Under the pieces are notes generated by a model, which saw only the letters and a program-made list of their open reading frames with translations, had not been told where the DNA came from and searched no databases. Made by a program: the position numbers and the translations under genes. DNA of 64,000 nt from Tumebacillus flagellatus (GTDB taxonomy: Bacteria; Bacillota; Bacilli; Tumebacillales; Tumebacillaceae): assembly GCF_000714935.1 (NCBI RefSeq), contig NZ_JMIR01000014.1, positions 1 to 64,000 on the forward strand. Direction: 5' to 3'. Shown here one piece after another: positions 9,034 to 20,077 of the stretch (its first letter is position 1; each line of letters begins with the position of its first letter).

Positions 9034-10287
9034 ATGGAAAGGGACACGGCAAGGACGATCTTGCATTTAGATATGGATGCTTTTTTTGCGTCGGTGGAGC
9101 AGCGGGATCACCCGGAGTTGCGCGGCAAGCCGGTGATCATCGCGCACCCGGCGGCGGTGCGCGGCGTGGTGTCCACGTGTTCTTATGAAGCGCGGCGGTT
9201 TGGCGTGCATTCGGCGATGCCGACGGCCCGGGCGTTGCGGCTTTGTCCCGACGGCATCTACATCGAGCCCAACCACCGCAAGTACAGCGCGGTGTCGCGG
9301 GAGATGATGGCGATTTTGGCGCGGTACACGCCGCTGATCGAGCCGTTGTCGGTGGACGAAGCGTTCCTCGATGTGACGGGGTGCCGGCGGTTGTTTGGCG
9401 ACGGGGTGACGATTGCGCGGCGTATTAAGGAAGAGATTCGTCGGGAACTGCAGCTGACGGCGTCGGTGGGGATTTCCTACAATAAGTTCCTCGCCAAGCT
9501 CGCTTCCGATCTGGAGAAGCCGAACGGATTGGTGCCGATCATGCCGGACGACTTGGAAGCGAAAGTGCACCCCTTGCCGATCACCCGCCTCTGGGGTGTC
9601 GGGCAGAAGGGCGCCGAGCAACTCCAGCGGCTCGGCCTGCACACGATCGGCGATGTGGCGCGGATGGATGTCGTACGAATGCGGACGTTTCTCGGCTCGA
9701 CGGCCGATCACATCTACGCGCTGGCACACGGCTGGGACGAGCGACCGGTGGTGCCGGAGCGGGAAGCGAAATCGGTCGGGCAAGAGACGACGTTTGCGAC
9801 CGATGTGCGGGATGTGGTTTTTTTGGAAAGCACGTTGCTCGCTCAGTGTGAGAAGATCGCGCGGCGACTGCGCAAAACGGGCGTTGAGGGCCGCACGGTG
9901 ACGCTGAAATTGCGCTATGCGCCGTGGCGGACGATCACGCGCAGCCAGACGTTGCCGAGGGCAACCGACTTGGAGACGCCGTTGTATGCGGCGGTGAAGG
10001 GGTTGCTTACGAAGTGCGGGTTAACGCGGGAAGACGCGATTCGGCTGATCGGCGTGCAGGTCGGGAACTTGGTGCCCAAGGGGCAGGGCAGCGCGGAGGC
10101 GGAGGACGCCCAAGCGTTCGGGGAGCAGTTGTCGCTGTTCGACGTCCCCGCCGCGAAGCCTGCCGCGCCCGTCGTGGAAGTTGACCCGCGGCAGCAAGAG
10201 CTCAGCCGCGTGGTTGATTCCTTGAAGGACAAGTTCGGGGAGAAGATCGTCACGCGGGCACGGTTGGTGCGGCGGGACGAAGAATAG
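9034..10287 (+). CDS. dinB: DNA polymerase IV (Y-family translesion polymerase)
   Basis: An error-prone polymerase that extends past lesions and misaligned ends. Palm motif HLDMDAFFASVEQRD is at the start and the second acidic motif is EPLSVDEAFLDVTG; SVGISYNKFLAKLASD completes the palm, and a little-finger domain with KSVGQETTF follows. A beta-clamp-binding pentapeptide QLSLF is near the C-terminus. 417 residues from ATG 9034 after AAAAGGGGG. It starts about 55 nt after the ATP-grasp gene and ends at a terminator. No LexA box was evident. Confidence 0.95.
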   Translation: MERDTARTILHLDMDAFFASVEQRDHPELRGKPVIIAHPAAVRGVVSTCSYEARRFGVHSAMPTARALRLCPDGIYIEPNHRKYSAVSREMMAILARYTPLIEPLSVDEAFLDVTGCRRLFGDGVTIARRIKEEIRRELQLTASVGISYNKFLAKLASDLEKPNGLVPIMPDDLEAKVHPLPITRLWGVGQKGAEQLQRLGLHTIGDVARMDVVRMRTFLGSTADHIYALAHGWDERPVVPEREAKSVGQETTFATDVRDVVFLESTLLAQCEKIARRLRKTGVEGRTVTLKLRYAPWRTITRSQTLPRATDLETPLYAAVKGLLTKCGLTREDAIRLIGVQVGNLVPKGQGSAEAEDAQAFGEQLSLFDVPAAKPAAPVVEVDPRQQELSRVVDSLKDKFGEKIVTRARLVRRDEE

Positions 10288-10304
10288 CCGTTTGCAGAGC
10301 AAAA

Positions 10305-10338
10305 AAGAACCAGTCCCACCCGGGTCGGGTTCTTTTTT
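10305..10338 (+). terminator. Terminator after dinB
   Basis: Stem AAGAACC...GGTTCTT with an internal CCCACCCGGG part and a run of T. Confidence 0.8.
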
Positions 10339-10540
10339 ATCTCAATGATTGAATCGACAGGTTTACGCGGTTTGCGGGAAGCTGTGCACATCCCCGCGGG
10401 CGGAGAAACGCTGGTTTTCCTTCGAGAATAGCAATTTTTGCGAAGAATTTTCTTGCTCATCCAACTCTTTCATCTCCTAATCTAGTATACTAGAAATCGA
10501 TTCGGAATCTTGCTACTTATTAGGAGGCTATTCAACTCGT

Positions 10541-12706
10541 ATGAAACGTTCTTCGAAGTTTGCTACGATGGCAGTTGCCGCATCTCTGCTCTCTGCTCTG
10601 TACGGCCCGCAAGCGTTTGCGGACGACTCGACCGGGAAAGTGATCTCTCCGGCTCCGTCCACCGCACCGAAATCCGACTTGGAACTGGCTCATGAGAAGG
10701 GCGCGATCTCCGGTTATCCGGGCGACTCCGACCTTCACGGGTCGCAATACGTCACCCGCGGTGAACTCGTCTCCATGATCAACCGCGCCGCAAAACTCAC
10801 GGACGTCACCATGAAGAAAGCTCCCTTCGACGACCTTGAATCCTGGCAGACTCAAGCGATCGCCAACGCAGAAGCAGCCGGCATCGTGCACGGCACTGAA
10901 AACGGCCACTTTGAACCGAACCGCTACGTCACCCGCCAAGAACTCGCGGTGTTGATCGGCGCGGCAATGAACGGCGGCAAGACCCCGAACGTCAACCAAA
11001 ACGTACTCAACTACTACAAAGATAAAGACACGCTCTCCGACTGGGCGAAACCGTTCATCGCGTACGCCACCCTCGGCGGCGTGTTCGCTCCGACGCTCGA
11101 CGGCGCGTTCAACCCGGACGCTCCGATGACCCGCTCGGAAGCTGCCAAAGCGCTCAAACCGCTGTTGTTTGACGTCGTGGACGTGCTCTCCACCAACGAC
11201 ATCCACGGCCACATCGAAACCGCGCCGGACAAGAAGCGCAACAACCAACTCCAAGGCGGCATGGAAACGATCGGCGGCATCGTCAACGATTTCCGCTCCG
11301 TCAACCCGGATCACACCGTCGTCGTCGACGGCGGCGACATGTGGCAAGGCACGCTGATCTCCAACCTGTTCAACGGTCAATCCGTCATGGACACGATGGC
11401 CGACATCAAGTACGACGCGGCGGCGATCGGCAACCATGAGTTCGACTTCGGCCGCGACACCCTGATCAACAACATCAAGAACGCGAAATTCCCGATCCTC
11501 GGCGCGAACATCATCGACGATGCGACCGGCAAACGCGTCGATTGGACCCAACCGTACACCATCGTGGAAAAAGGCGGCCTGAAGATCGGCATCATCGGCT
11601 TCTCCACTCCGCAAACGACGACCACGACCAAGTCGACCAACATCGAAGGCTTGTCGTTTGTCGATCCGGCTCCGATCGCGAAAGACCTCTCCGCAGAGCT
11701 CAAAGCGAAGGGCTGCGACCTCGTCATCGTCACGTCGCACTTGCCGGGCGACCAAGCGTCCGCGTCCGACAAAGTCATGGACGAACTGGCGGATCTCGCA
11801 ACCGGCACCGGCAACGGCACGCTCGACGCGATCATCGGCGGTCACTCGCACAAGCGCGTCGTCGGCAACGTGAACGGCATTCCGGTCATCGAAGCGCAAA
11901 ACTGGACGCTGGCGGTCGGCCACATCCAGCTGTTCGTGGATAAGGAATCCAAGAAAGTCGTCTCTTCCAGCGCTTCGCTCTTGGAAACCTACACCAACCT
12001 GACCACCGGCGACGCGACCGTTCGCGACACCGTCTCCGGCTACCACTCCAAGGTCGAAGAGAAAGAACAGCAAGTCATCGCCACCGCAGGCGAAGCGATG
12101 ACCCGCACGCCGTTCCGTTCGGCGATCGACGGCGGCGCAGAACGCGACGGCGTCACTCCGCTTGGCAACATCATCACCGACGCGATGCGCTCCAATGAGA
12201 ACGCCGACGTGGCGTTCACGAACATCGGCGGCATCCGCGCCGACGTCGACGCAGGCGAAATCACGTACGGCGACATGTTCTCCGTGCTGCCGTTTGGCAA
12301 CACCGACATGATCGGCACGATGACCGCGAAGCAGATCAAATCCGCGCTCGAAGTGCTCGACAAGTACTCCAACTTGCCGGCGATCCAATTCTCCGGCTTG
12401 AAAGTCGAATGGGACAACACCCGTCCGACCGGCGACAAGTACACCAAGATCACGCTGACCGACGGCACTCCGGTGTACGTGGACGGCAAATTCAACGAAT
12501 CCCGCACCTTCAAGGCCGTCACCAACGACTTCATGGCGACCGGCACGGGCGACGGCTTCACCGTCTTCGGCGAAGTGAAGGACTGGAAGATCGGCGACGT
12601 GATGCTCGACGCGTGGATCAAGTACACGCAAAACCTCACCAAGGACGGCTCCAAAGTCGTGCTCAAGGACGACGGCCGCGACATCCGCACCGACCTCCAG
12701 AAGTAA
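10541..12706 (+). CDS. SLH-domain surface 5'-nucleotidase/metallophosphoesterase
   Basis: A secreted 721-residue protein with a signal peptide (cleavage likely after PQAFA, residue about 27). Residues about 45-210 contain three S-layer homology repeats (ISGYPGD..YVTRGEL; GIVHGTENGHFEPNRYVTRQEL; FNPDAPMTRSEA), which bind wall polymers. Then comes a calcineurin-like phosphoesterase (STNDIHGH about 217, DGGDMWQG, GNHEFDFG, GGHSHKR) and a 5'-nucleotidase C-terminal domain (TNIGGIRADV, VLPFGNT). It probably hydrolyses extracellular nucleotides for phosphate and nucleoside uptake. Its codons are strongly C-ending compared with neighbours, which suggests high expression. GGAGG lies 13 nt before the ATG, rather far. 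Confidence 0.93.
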   Translation: MKRSSKFATMAVAASLLSALYGPQAFADDSTGKVISPAPSTAPKSDLELAHEKGAISGYPGDSDLHGSQYVTRGELVSMINRAAKLTDVTMKKAPFDDLESWQTQAIANAEAAGIVHGTENGHFEPNRYVTRQELAVLIGAAMNGGKTPNVNQNVLNYYKDKDTLSDWAKPFIAYATLGGVFAPTLDGAFNPDAPMTRSEAAKALKPLLFDVVDVLSTNDIHGHIETAPDKKRNNQLQGGMETIGGIVNDFRSVNPDHTVVVDGGDMWQGTLISNLFNGQSVMDTMADIKYDAAAIGNHEFDFGRDTLINNIKNAKFPILGANIIDDATGKRVDWTQPYTIVEKGGLKIGIIGFSTPQTTTTTKSTNIEGLSFVDPAPIAKDLSAELKAKGCDLVIVTSHLPGDQASASDKVMDELADLATGTGNGTLDAIIGGHSHKRVVGNVNGIPVIEAQNWTLAVGHIQLFVDKESKKVVSSSASLLETYTNLTTGDATVRDTVSGYHSKVEEKEQQVIATAGEAMTRTPFRSAIDGGAERDGVTPLGNIITDAMRSNENADVAFTNIGGIRADVDAGEITYGDMFSVLPFGNTDMIGTMTAKQIKSALEVLDKYSNLPAIQFSGLKVEWDNTRPTGDKYTKITLTDGTPVYVDGKFNESRTFKAVTNDFMATGTGDGFTVFGEVKDWKIGDVMLDAWIKYTQNLTKDGSKVVLKDDGRDIRTDLQK

Positions 12707-12720
12707 TTGCATACAAGTAA

Positions 12721-12748
12721 AAACCGGGGCGCAATCCCCGGTTTTTTT
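12721..12748 (+). terminator. Terminator after the 5'-nucleotidase
   Basis: Perfect stem AAACCGGGG-CGCAAT-CCCCGGTTT with a run of seven T. Confidence 0.9.
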
Positions 12749-12754
12749 GCGCAC

Positions 12755-12788
12755 AAAAAAGCGACCCCGCTGCTACAGGGTCGCTTTT
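12755..12788 (-). terminator. Terminator after pyrG
   Basis: Stem AAAAAGCGACCC / GGGTCGCTTTTT, ending in a T-run on the minus strand. Confidence 0.85.
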
Positions 12789-12812
12789 TCCTTGCTATTG
12801 GATTGCTTCGCC

Positions 12813-14435
<1,623 letters not shown>

Positions 14436-14491
14436 CTATGTACGCTTCTTGTCCTTAGTTTCCCAATTCCGGTTCGAAAAACACATTTGCT

Positions 14492-14520
14492 ATCTTAACT
14501 TTCCCCTGCAAGGTTGTCAA
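14492..14520 (-). promoter_or_regulatory. Sigma-A promoter of pyrG
   Basis: Minus strand TTGACA (14515-14520), 17-nt spacer, TAAGAT (14492-14497). The initial transcribed bases do not start with the GGGC needed for the Bacillus subtilis reiterative-transcription attenuation. Confidence 0.7.
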
Positions 14521-14532
14521 TAGGAGCCCAGC

Positions 14533-14568
14533 GAAAAGAGCCGCACCCCGGTGGCCCGGTTTGCGGCT
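14533..14568 (-). terminator. Terminator after rpoE
   Basis: GC-rich stem AGCCGCAAACCGGG / CCGGGGTGCGGCT followed by CTTTTC on the minus strand, upstream of the pyrG promoter. Confidence 0.65.
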
Positions 14569-14633
14569 GGTGAACAGCATGGGTTGTTTTTTTGAAAAAT
14601 AACGGGTTACGAAAAAAGCATCGCTTCGAAATC

Positions 14634-15161
14634 TTAGAAGTCGTCTTCCTCTTCGTACGCGTCGAGGTCTTCCTCTTCGGACTCTTCCGCTTCTTCCTCG
14701 TCGCCGAGTTCGCCGTCGAAGTCCTCTTCGGCTTCTTCCGCTTCTTCGTCGAGGTCATCGTACTCCGCCGCGAACGAATCGTCCTCGGTCTCTTCTTCGT
14801 CGAACGATTCCTCGTCTTCTTCGTCGTAGAAGTCTTCGTCGTCCTCGTCGATGTCTTTGCGGACAAATTTCTTGCCGCCGCCCGCGACTTTCTCCTTATC
14901 GGTCGGGTACCAACGCTTGAGGCCCCATACGTTGCTGCCGATGCAGACGAAACGGCCGTCGATGTTGATTTCCGTATAGAGACGCGCGATCACTTCGTTG
15001 ACCTGTTCTTGCGTCAGGCCCTTCAGACGTGCAACTTCTTGCATCAGGTCACGATAGTTGTACGGCTTGTTGGTCTGCTTCAAGATCAAGTACGCCAGGT
15101 CAACCAAGGACAATTCGCTAACTTGCTCGGGATCAAGCTTTACTGCGTGAGCTTCTGCCAA
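14634..15161 (-). CDS. rpoE: RNA polymerase delta subunit
   Basis: The delta subunit of Firmicute RNA polymerase speeds recycling and lowers non-specific DNA binding. The N-terminal HARE-HTH domain (LSLVDLAYLILKQTNKPYNYRDLM to FVCIGSNVWGLKRWYP) is followed by an almost purely acidic tail of about 75 residues rich in E and D. A TTG at 15161 has AAGGA nine nt upstream and is the best start (about 175 residues); a GTG at 15200 lacks a ribosome site. Upstream of pyrG, as usual. Confidence 0.93.
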   Translation of the reverse strand: MAEAHAVKLDPEQVSELSLVDLAYLILKQTNKPYNYRDLMQEVARLKGLTQEQVNEVIARLYTEINIDGRFVCIGSNVWGLKRWYPTDKEKVAGGGKKFVRKDIDEDDEDFYDEEDEESFDEEETEDDSFAAEYDDLDEEAEEAEEDFDGELGDEEEAEESEEEDLDAYEEEDDF

Positions 15162-15256
15162 AGTCAGCACTTCCTTTCTATGTACCCCAGAAACTGCCAC
15201 ATGATAGTCTAGCCAGCTTCAGGAAGAATATTCAATCCGTATAGAGAGCAAAAGCA

Positions 15257-15265
15257 ATTATACCA
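15257..15265 (-). promoter_or_regulatory. Extended -10 promoter of rpoE
   Basis: Minus strand TGGTATAAT, a TGn-extended -10, about 95 nt before the rpoE start; no good -35. Confidence 0.45.
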
Positions 15266-15288
15266 CACTGATTTTGCAATTGGAAACC

Positions 15289-16182
15289 TCAATTTTGCAA
15301 AACCCGCAAAACATCTTCCGCAAAAACGGCACCCTCCAGCTCCCACGCCAATCGCGTCCCCGCCGGCGCCGCCGCTTCCTTGGCACCCGGGCGAAAATCG
15401 GCGATCGTCTGCCCGCGGCACCGTCCGTTATCCGTGACGATGTCCACGTTGCGCCGAATGAAACCCAACGCCTCCTGATGCGTCAGCGCAAACGCCGGCA
15501 GGAGGTCGTGCATCGGGGCTCCGGACAGCGCGGGATTCTTGCTGTGGTAATAGCGCCAATAGGGCTCGTAGAGCGCCGTCAGCGGCGTCTGTGACACCAT
15601 CTCCGGCGTGAGCACCGCTTTCATCGTGACGTGCAAGGGAAACAACGTCACATCCGCGCCGCTCGTCAGCACCAACTGCGCCGCGACCGGGTCGCCGTAG
15701 ACGTTCGCTTCCGCCACTTCGGTGATGTTTCCCACGCCAAACGCGCCGCCCATCGCGTAAATTTGCACGCCCTTCCAACGCTCTCCGTACAGAAGCATCA
15801 GCGTCGCCAATGACGTCATCCGCCCCAGTTCCAAAATCGTCACGTCCGGCGTGATCCACGGGAGCAGCTCATGCAGCTCTCCCGCCGACTCCTTCACAAG
15901 CGGCAGTTCGATCAAGCCCAACCCCTGCGTGCCGTGCACCTCCGGAAAAAAAACCGGACGCTCGCCGGTCATCGGACGCGCACACCCGGCGAACACGGGA
16001 ATGTCCTCCCGCCCCAATTGCCGGAGCAGCCACTTGGCGTTGCGCACCGCGATGTCGCGCGGCATGTTGCCGTAATCGCCGACGACGCCCCGCACGTCCA
16101 AATCCGGGTTGCGAACGCTGTACCACAAGGCAAACGCGTCATCCACGCCCCCGTCGAAAAACAGGATGATTTTTCTTCTCAT
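15289..16182 (-). CDS. Inosine/uridine-preferring nucleoside hydrolase family protein
   Basis: Family members cleave ribonucleosides to base and ribose. The N-terminal metal site is present but altered: the usual DxDPGxDD reads FFDGGVDDA, keeping D10, D14 and D15 but with phenylalanine at position 8. GDYGNM, FPLHVTMKAV, and the C-terminal DIVTDNGRCRGQT region, where the usual acidic metal ligand falls, are recognisable. 297 residues, normal length. It is convergent with nothing and divergent from the germination operon. Substrate range cannot be read from the sequence. Confidence 0.85.
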   Translation of the reverse strand: MRRKIILFFDGGVDDAFALWYSVRNPDLDVRGVVGDYGNMPRDIAVRNAKWLLRQLGREDIPVFAGCARPMTGERPVFFPEVHGTQGLGLIELPLVKESAGELHELLPWITPDVTILELGRMTSLATLMLLYGERWKGVQIYAMGGAFGVGNITEVAEANVYGDPVAAQLVLTSGADVTLFPLHVTMKAVLTPEMVSQTPLTALYEPYWRYYHSKNPALSGAPMHDLLPAFALTHQEALGFIRRNVDIVTDNGRCRGQTIADFRPGAKEAAAPAGTRLAWELEGAVFAEDVLRVLQN

Positions 16183-16258
16183 GTCAAAAACGCCCCCTTA
16201 CCTTGGATGAGTGTTCCTCCGATGGGTGAAACTAATCGAAAAAAGGGGGAACTCGCAC

Positions 16259-17731
16259 ATGTTGGGTCCCGGCCTTCCTGCGTCGCTCGAAGAAGTCGTC
16301 GGGCAGCTGCGGCAAAAACTTCCCCGAAGCGCCGACCTGGTGGTACGAACGCTGCACCGCGGGCAACTCGGTGTTTTTTATATCAGCTCCTTGATCGACC
16401 AAGACCGGTTGCAAAGAAGCGTCTTGGCTCCGCTGCAACGGCTCGGCGGACGCGCCGCCACGCCGCAAGCGCTGCTCGACATCGTGCCTCTGGGCAGCGT
16501 GCAAGTCACGCGCGCCCTCGCGGATCTGATCGACGGACTCTTATCCGGTTGGGTTTGTTTGGTCCTCGACTCGCAAAAACAAGCGGTGCTCGTGCAAGTC
16601 GATGCGACGCCGCAAGCGGCCGAACCGCAGCGCGAATACGCCGTCGTCGGGCAACAGGCTGCGTTCACCGAAGACTTCAACACCAACGTTGCGCTCGTTC
16701 GCAAGATGCTTCCTGACAGCAGTTTATGCAACGAAGCGCTGTCTGTAGGCACGCGCAGCAAGACCCGTTTGAGCCTGTTGTACGTTCGCGACATCGCAAG
16801 CGAGCAAAACGTCAACAGCATCCGCCAGCGCATCACGGATTTGGAGATCGACAGCGTGACGAACATTTCCGTGCTCAGCCACTTGATCGACGACAACTCG
16901 CTGTCGGTGTTCGCGCAGATGATGCTGACGGAGCGTCCGGATCTGGTGACGTATGCGTTGATGGAGGGCAAAATCGCCGTGTTGCTCGACGGCAGTTCGC
17001 TCGCGTGCCTTGCGCCGTGCACGATTTGGGACTTTATGAAAACATCCGAAGACTACAACATGCGCTGGAACCTCGCCCTGTTCGTGCGGGGGTTGCGGGT
17101 TTTCGCGATGCTCTCGTCGACTTTGATCACGGCGTTGTATGTCGCGGCGCTGACGTACCACTACCAAGTCATCCCGATCAACTTGCTCGACTCGCTGATC
17201 GAGTCCCGCCTGCGCGTGCCGTTCCCGCCCTTGTATGAAGCGCTCTTGCTCGAAGTGATCATCGAACTTCTGCGCGAGGCGGGCGCGCGCTTGCCGACCA
17301 AAGTCGGGCAAACGATGGGCATCGTCGGCGGGATCGTCATCGGCGAAGCGGCGGTGCAGGCGGGCTTCACGTCGAACATCTTGATCATGCTGGTGGCGCT
17401 GGGCGCGCTCGCTTCGTTTACGGCGCCCAATTATATTTTCGGCATGGTCATCCGGCTCTTGCGCTTCCCGATGATCCTCCTCGCCGGGTGGCTCGGGATG
17501 CTCGGCGTGATGTTTGGCACGGCGTTTCTCATGCTGCATCTCTTGCGGATGACTTCGCTTGGGCACCCGTATCTCTGGCCGTTGTACCCCCTGCGCTGGA
17601 AAAACTGGCGGGAAGCGCTGCTGCGGATTCGCATGCCCGCCTATGCGCACCGCTCGTCATACGGACGCCCGGAAGACACGCAGCGCTTCTCCGCCGTCCA
17701 CGCCCGCGAACAGCACGACATCGACGAATAA
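16259..17731 (+). CDS. Spore germination protein, GerA family (receptor A subunit)
   Basis: A subunit of a nutrient germinant receptor in the inner spore membrane. The 490-residue product has a soluble N-terminal half with the QxxFTEDFxTNxALVR pattern (QAAFTEDFNTNVALVRKML) and a membrane half with five or so hydrophobic segments, including FVRGLRVFAMLSSTLITALYVA and VGQTMGIVGGIVIGEAAVQAG. ATG at 16259 follows AGGGGGA. It heads an A-B-C operon. GGATG/GAAACTA with an 18-nt gap upstream is a weak match to a forespore sigma-G promoter. The receptor's germinant cannot be predicted. Confidence 0.93.
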   Translation: MLGPGLPASLEEVVGQLRQKLPRSADLVVRTLHRGQLGVFYISSLIDQDRLQRSVLAPLQRLGGRAATPQALLDIVPLGSVQVTRALADLIDGLLSGWVCLVLDSQKQAVLVQVDATPQAAEPQREYAVVGQQAAFTEDFNTNVALVRKMLPDSSLCNEALSVGTRSKTRLSLLYVRDIASEQNVNSIRQRITDLEIDSVTNISVLSHLIDDNSLSVFAQMMLTERPDLVTYALMEGKIAVLLDGSSLACLAPCTIWDFMKTSEDYNMRWNLALFVRGLRVFAMLSSTLITALYVAALTYHYQVIPINLLDSLIESRLRVPFPPLYEALLLEVIIELLREAGARLPTKVGQTMGIVGGIVIGEAAVQAGFTSNILIMLVALGALASFTAPNYIFGMVIRLLRFPMILLAGWLGMLGVMFGTAFLMLHLLRMTSLGHPYLWPLYPLRWKNWREALLRIRMPAYAHRSSYGRPEDTQRFSAVHAREQHDIDE

Positions 17732-17760
17732 ACGCCGTGTTCAGGAAAGGAGGTTCCGCC

Positions 17761-18876
17761 GTGGACGTCCCCGTGCGCCCGCCCAAACGATTGCTGCTCA
17801 ACGCCTATCTGCTGTTTTTTCTCGTTCATGACAACCAAGTCGGCGTCGGCGTGCTCGGCTTCCAGCGCTTGATCGCCGAATTTGTCTACCAAGACGCTTG
17901 GATCGCCGTCCTGTTGGCGGGGTTGTTCGTGCACGTGACCGTGTGGGCGATCCTCCGCACGTTGCGCCTCTATGACCCGACCGACTTGTACGGAGTGCAT
18001 CGGGTCGTCTGGGGGAAGTGGCTCGGCAACTTGCTCAGCGTCGTCTACTTGCTCCTGCTCGCCGCTCCGGTGCTCGTCATCATCCAAACCTATACCGAAG
18101 TGGTTCAGACCTGGCTTGCTTCCGACTTTCCTTCGTGGTTCCTGTCGCTGGTGTTGCTGAGCCTCGTGCTCTACGGCGCGCTCGGCGGGTTGCGGGTGAT
18201 CGCGGGAATGTGCGTGTTGGGGATTTTTTTTACGGTATGGATGGTGCTTTTGGCGTACTTTCCGCTGCAATACGCCGTCTGGACGCATCTGTTGCCGGTC
18301 TGGGAAGCGGACCTCCCCTCCATGATGAAAGCCGTTCAGAAGATGAGCCTCACGCTCTCCGGCTTTGAAATTCTCTACTTCGTTTACCCGTACATCCGCG
18401 ACCGTCAACAGGCGATGCGCTGGGCGCAACTGGGCGTGCTGCTGACCAATCTGCTCTACTTGACCGCGATGTTGACGGCGACGGTGTACTTCTCGCACGA
18501 GCAGCTGATGCGCAACATCTGGGCACAGCTCTCGATGTTGAAGATCATCCAAATTCCGTTCTTGGAGCGGTTTGAGTATGTGGTGATTCCGCTGTGGGTG
18601 CTCGTGCTCTTGCCGAACCTCCTGCTCTACACGTGGGCGTCCACGCGCGGCCTGAAGCGAATCTTCTCCCTCTCGCAGAAAAAAAGCACGATTGCCCTGC
18701 TCTTCGTCGTGTTCGCCGCCGGGTTCTTCTTCAACACCCGTCAGAAGATCAACACGCTGAACAACTTGTTCAACATCGTCTACTTCTACGCGGTGTTTCT
18801 CTACCCGCTGTTGCTCTATCCGATCGCGATCCTGCGCAAGAAATGGCAGACGCGGCAGGAGGTTGCCAAGGGATGA
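17761..18876 (+). CDS. Spore germination protein, GerB family (permease-like B subunit)
   Basis: The B subunit belongs to the amino acid/polyamine/organocation permease superfamily and is the likely germinant-binding subunit. The product is about 371 residues with around ten hydrophobic segments and the family start LLLNAYLLFFLVHDNQVGVGVLGF. The start is GTG at 17761, preceded by AAAGGAGG; the open frame extends upstream inside gerA without a ribosome site. Its stop overlaps the next gene by four nt. Confidence 0.92.
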   Translation: MDVPVRPPKRLLLNAYLLFFLVHDNQVGVGVLGFQRLIAEFVYQDAWIAVLLAGLFVHVTVWAILRTLRLYDPTDLYGVHRVVWGKWLGNLLSVVYLLLLAAPVLVIIQTYTEVVQTWLASDFPSWFLSLVLLSLVLYGALGGLRVIAGMCVLGIFFTVWMVLLAYFPLQYAVWTHLLPVWEADLPSMMKAVQKMSLTLSGFEILYFVYPYIRDRQQAMRWAQLGVLLTNLLYLTAMLTATVYFSHEQLMRNIWAQLSMLKIIQIPFLERFEYVVIPLWVLVLLPNLLLYTWASTRGLKRIFSLSQKKSTIALLFVVFAAGFFFNTRQKINTLNNLFNIVYFYAVFLYPLLLYPIAILRKKWQTRQEVAKG

Positions 18877-20000
18877 AGTACCGCCTGCTTCCACTGTTGC
18901 TCTCGATCTCGCTGTGCACGACCGGTTGCTTGCGCACGAACATCCTCGAACAGACCGGCCTGATCGTCATGGTCGGCTTCGACAAAGCTGCCGATGACCA
19001 AATTCAGGGGACGTCGCTGCTCTACCAAATCGACCCGCGTGCCAAGGAAAAAACGCAAGTGATCACCTCCGTCGCCGCCTCTTCCAAAGGCTCCCGCGAC
19101 CTCAACAACTTGGGCATGGCGAAGCGGATGGTCTCCGGCCAATTGCGCGTCGCCCTCTACAGCGACGAACTCGTTCGGCAAACCGGCATGCTCGAACTCG
19201 CCGACACGCTGTCCCGCGACGCCAACGTGGGGCGGATGCTGTACGTGGCGATCTGCAAAGGAAAAGCGCTCGACCTGATGTCGTTTCGCTACCCGGAAGC
19301 GTCCAACCTCGGCACGTTTCTGTACCAAGATCTCAAGCAAAACGCCAAGAACGGCACGTTGCCTTCCTCGACGCTCCACGAATTCATCCGCGATTACTAC
19401 GAGATCGGACGCGACCCCGTCTTGCCGATCTTGGAGAAGGAAGAGCGGAAAGTCGTCATCTCAGGAATCGCCCTGATGCGAAACGACCTCATGGTGGGCG
19501 AAGTGTCGCCGCGCTCCGGCTATTACATCAAAGTGTTCCGCGACCAAAGCATCGCGACCAACCTCGAAGTGCGGCTGAAGTCCTCCGAGCTCCAACCGAT
19601 GCTCAAAACCAAGCCCAAGAAAGCGCAAACCGCCGTCGTCATCACCACCCTCAAGCAGCACGGCAAGATCAAACTCACCGACCCGAAAAAACTGAACTTC
19701 GACATCTCGCTGAAGATCAACGCGGAGATGCTGGAGATCTCCGAGCAAGTGGACCTCTCCAACCCGGAAACCGAGCCGAGAATCGCGCAGTTGGTTTCCC
19801 GGCAGTTGACCCGCGAGCTGCAACAGTTGCTCGACCGGTGCATCGCCAAACAGACCGACCCGATCGGACTCGGCGAAGTCTACCGCGCTTCGGTGCGGCA
19901 CAGCCTCCTGAACCGCGGGCAATGGCACCGGATGCTCTCCAACGTGCACGTCACCCCGCACGTGGACGTCACGTTCGTGCGCTCCGGCGTCGTGGAGTAG
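18873..20000 (+). CDS. Spore germination lipoprotein, GerC family (receptor C subunit)
   Basis: The C subunit is a lipoprotein on the outer face of the inner spore membrane. A lipoprotein signal with lipobox LCTTGC puts the modified cysteine at residue 19; the rest matches the Ger(x)C layout, ending in a C-terminal domain (ISLKINAEMLEIS; RQLTRELQQLLDRC). 375 residues. The ATG overlaps the gerB stop as ATGA, so translation is coupled. It is followed by a small membrane gene before the terminator. Confidence 0.92.
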   Translation: MKYRLLPLLLSISLCTTGCLRTNILEQTGLIVMVGFDKAADDQIQGTSLLYQIDPRAKEKTQVITSVAASSKGSRDLNNLGMAKRMVSGQLRVALYSDELVRQTGMLELADTLSRDANVGRMLYVAICKGKALDLMSFRYPEASNLGTFLYQDLKQNAKNGTLPSSTLHEFIRDYYEIGRDPVLPILEKEERKVVISGIALMRNDLMVGEVSPRSGYYIKVFRDQSIATNLEVRLKSSELQPMLKTKPKKAQTAVVITTLKQHGKIKLTDPKKLNFDISLKINAEMLEISEQVDLSNPETEPRIAQLVSRQLTRELQQLLDRCIAKQTDPIGLGEVYRASVRHSLLNRGQWHRMLSNVHVTPHVDVTFVRSGVVE

Positions 20001-20077
20001 CCTCCCGCTCTCCTGCATAGAAACCGCACCCCGTGCAAAAAATGACATCAGCACCTTCCCCGAAGGAGGCACACTCC

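Noticed and set aside
10532-12754. 740-residue minus-strand open frame opposite the 5'-nucleotidase
   Set aside because: Shadow caused by strongly biased codons of the real plus-strand gene, which has a signal peptide, SLH and phosphoesterase motifs.
14492-14568. pyrG attenuator by reiterative G addition as in Bacillus subtilis
   Set aside because: The hairpin lies upstream of the pyrG promoter rather than in the leader, and the predicted start lacks GGGC.
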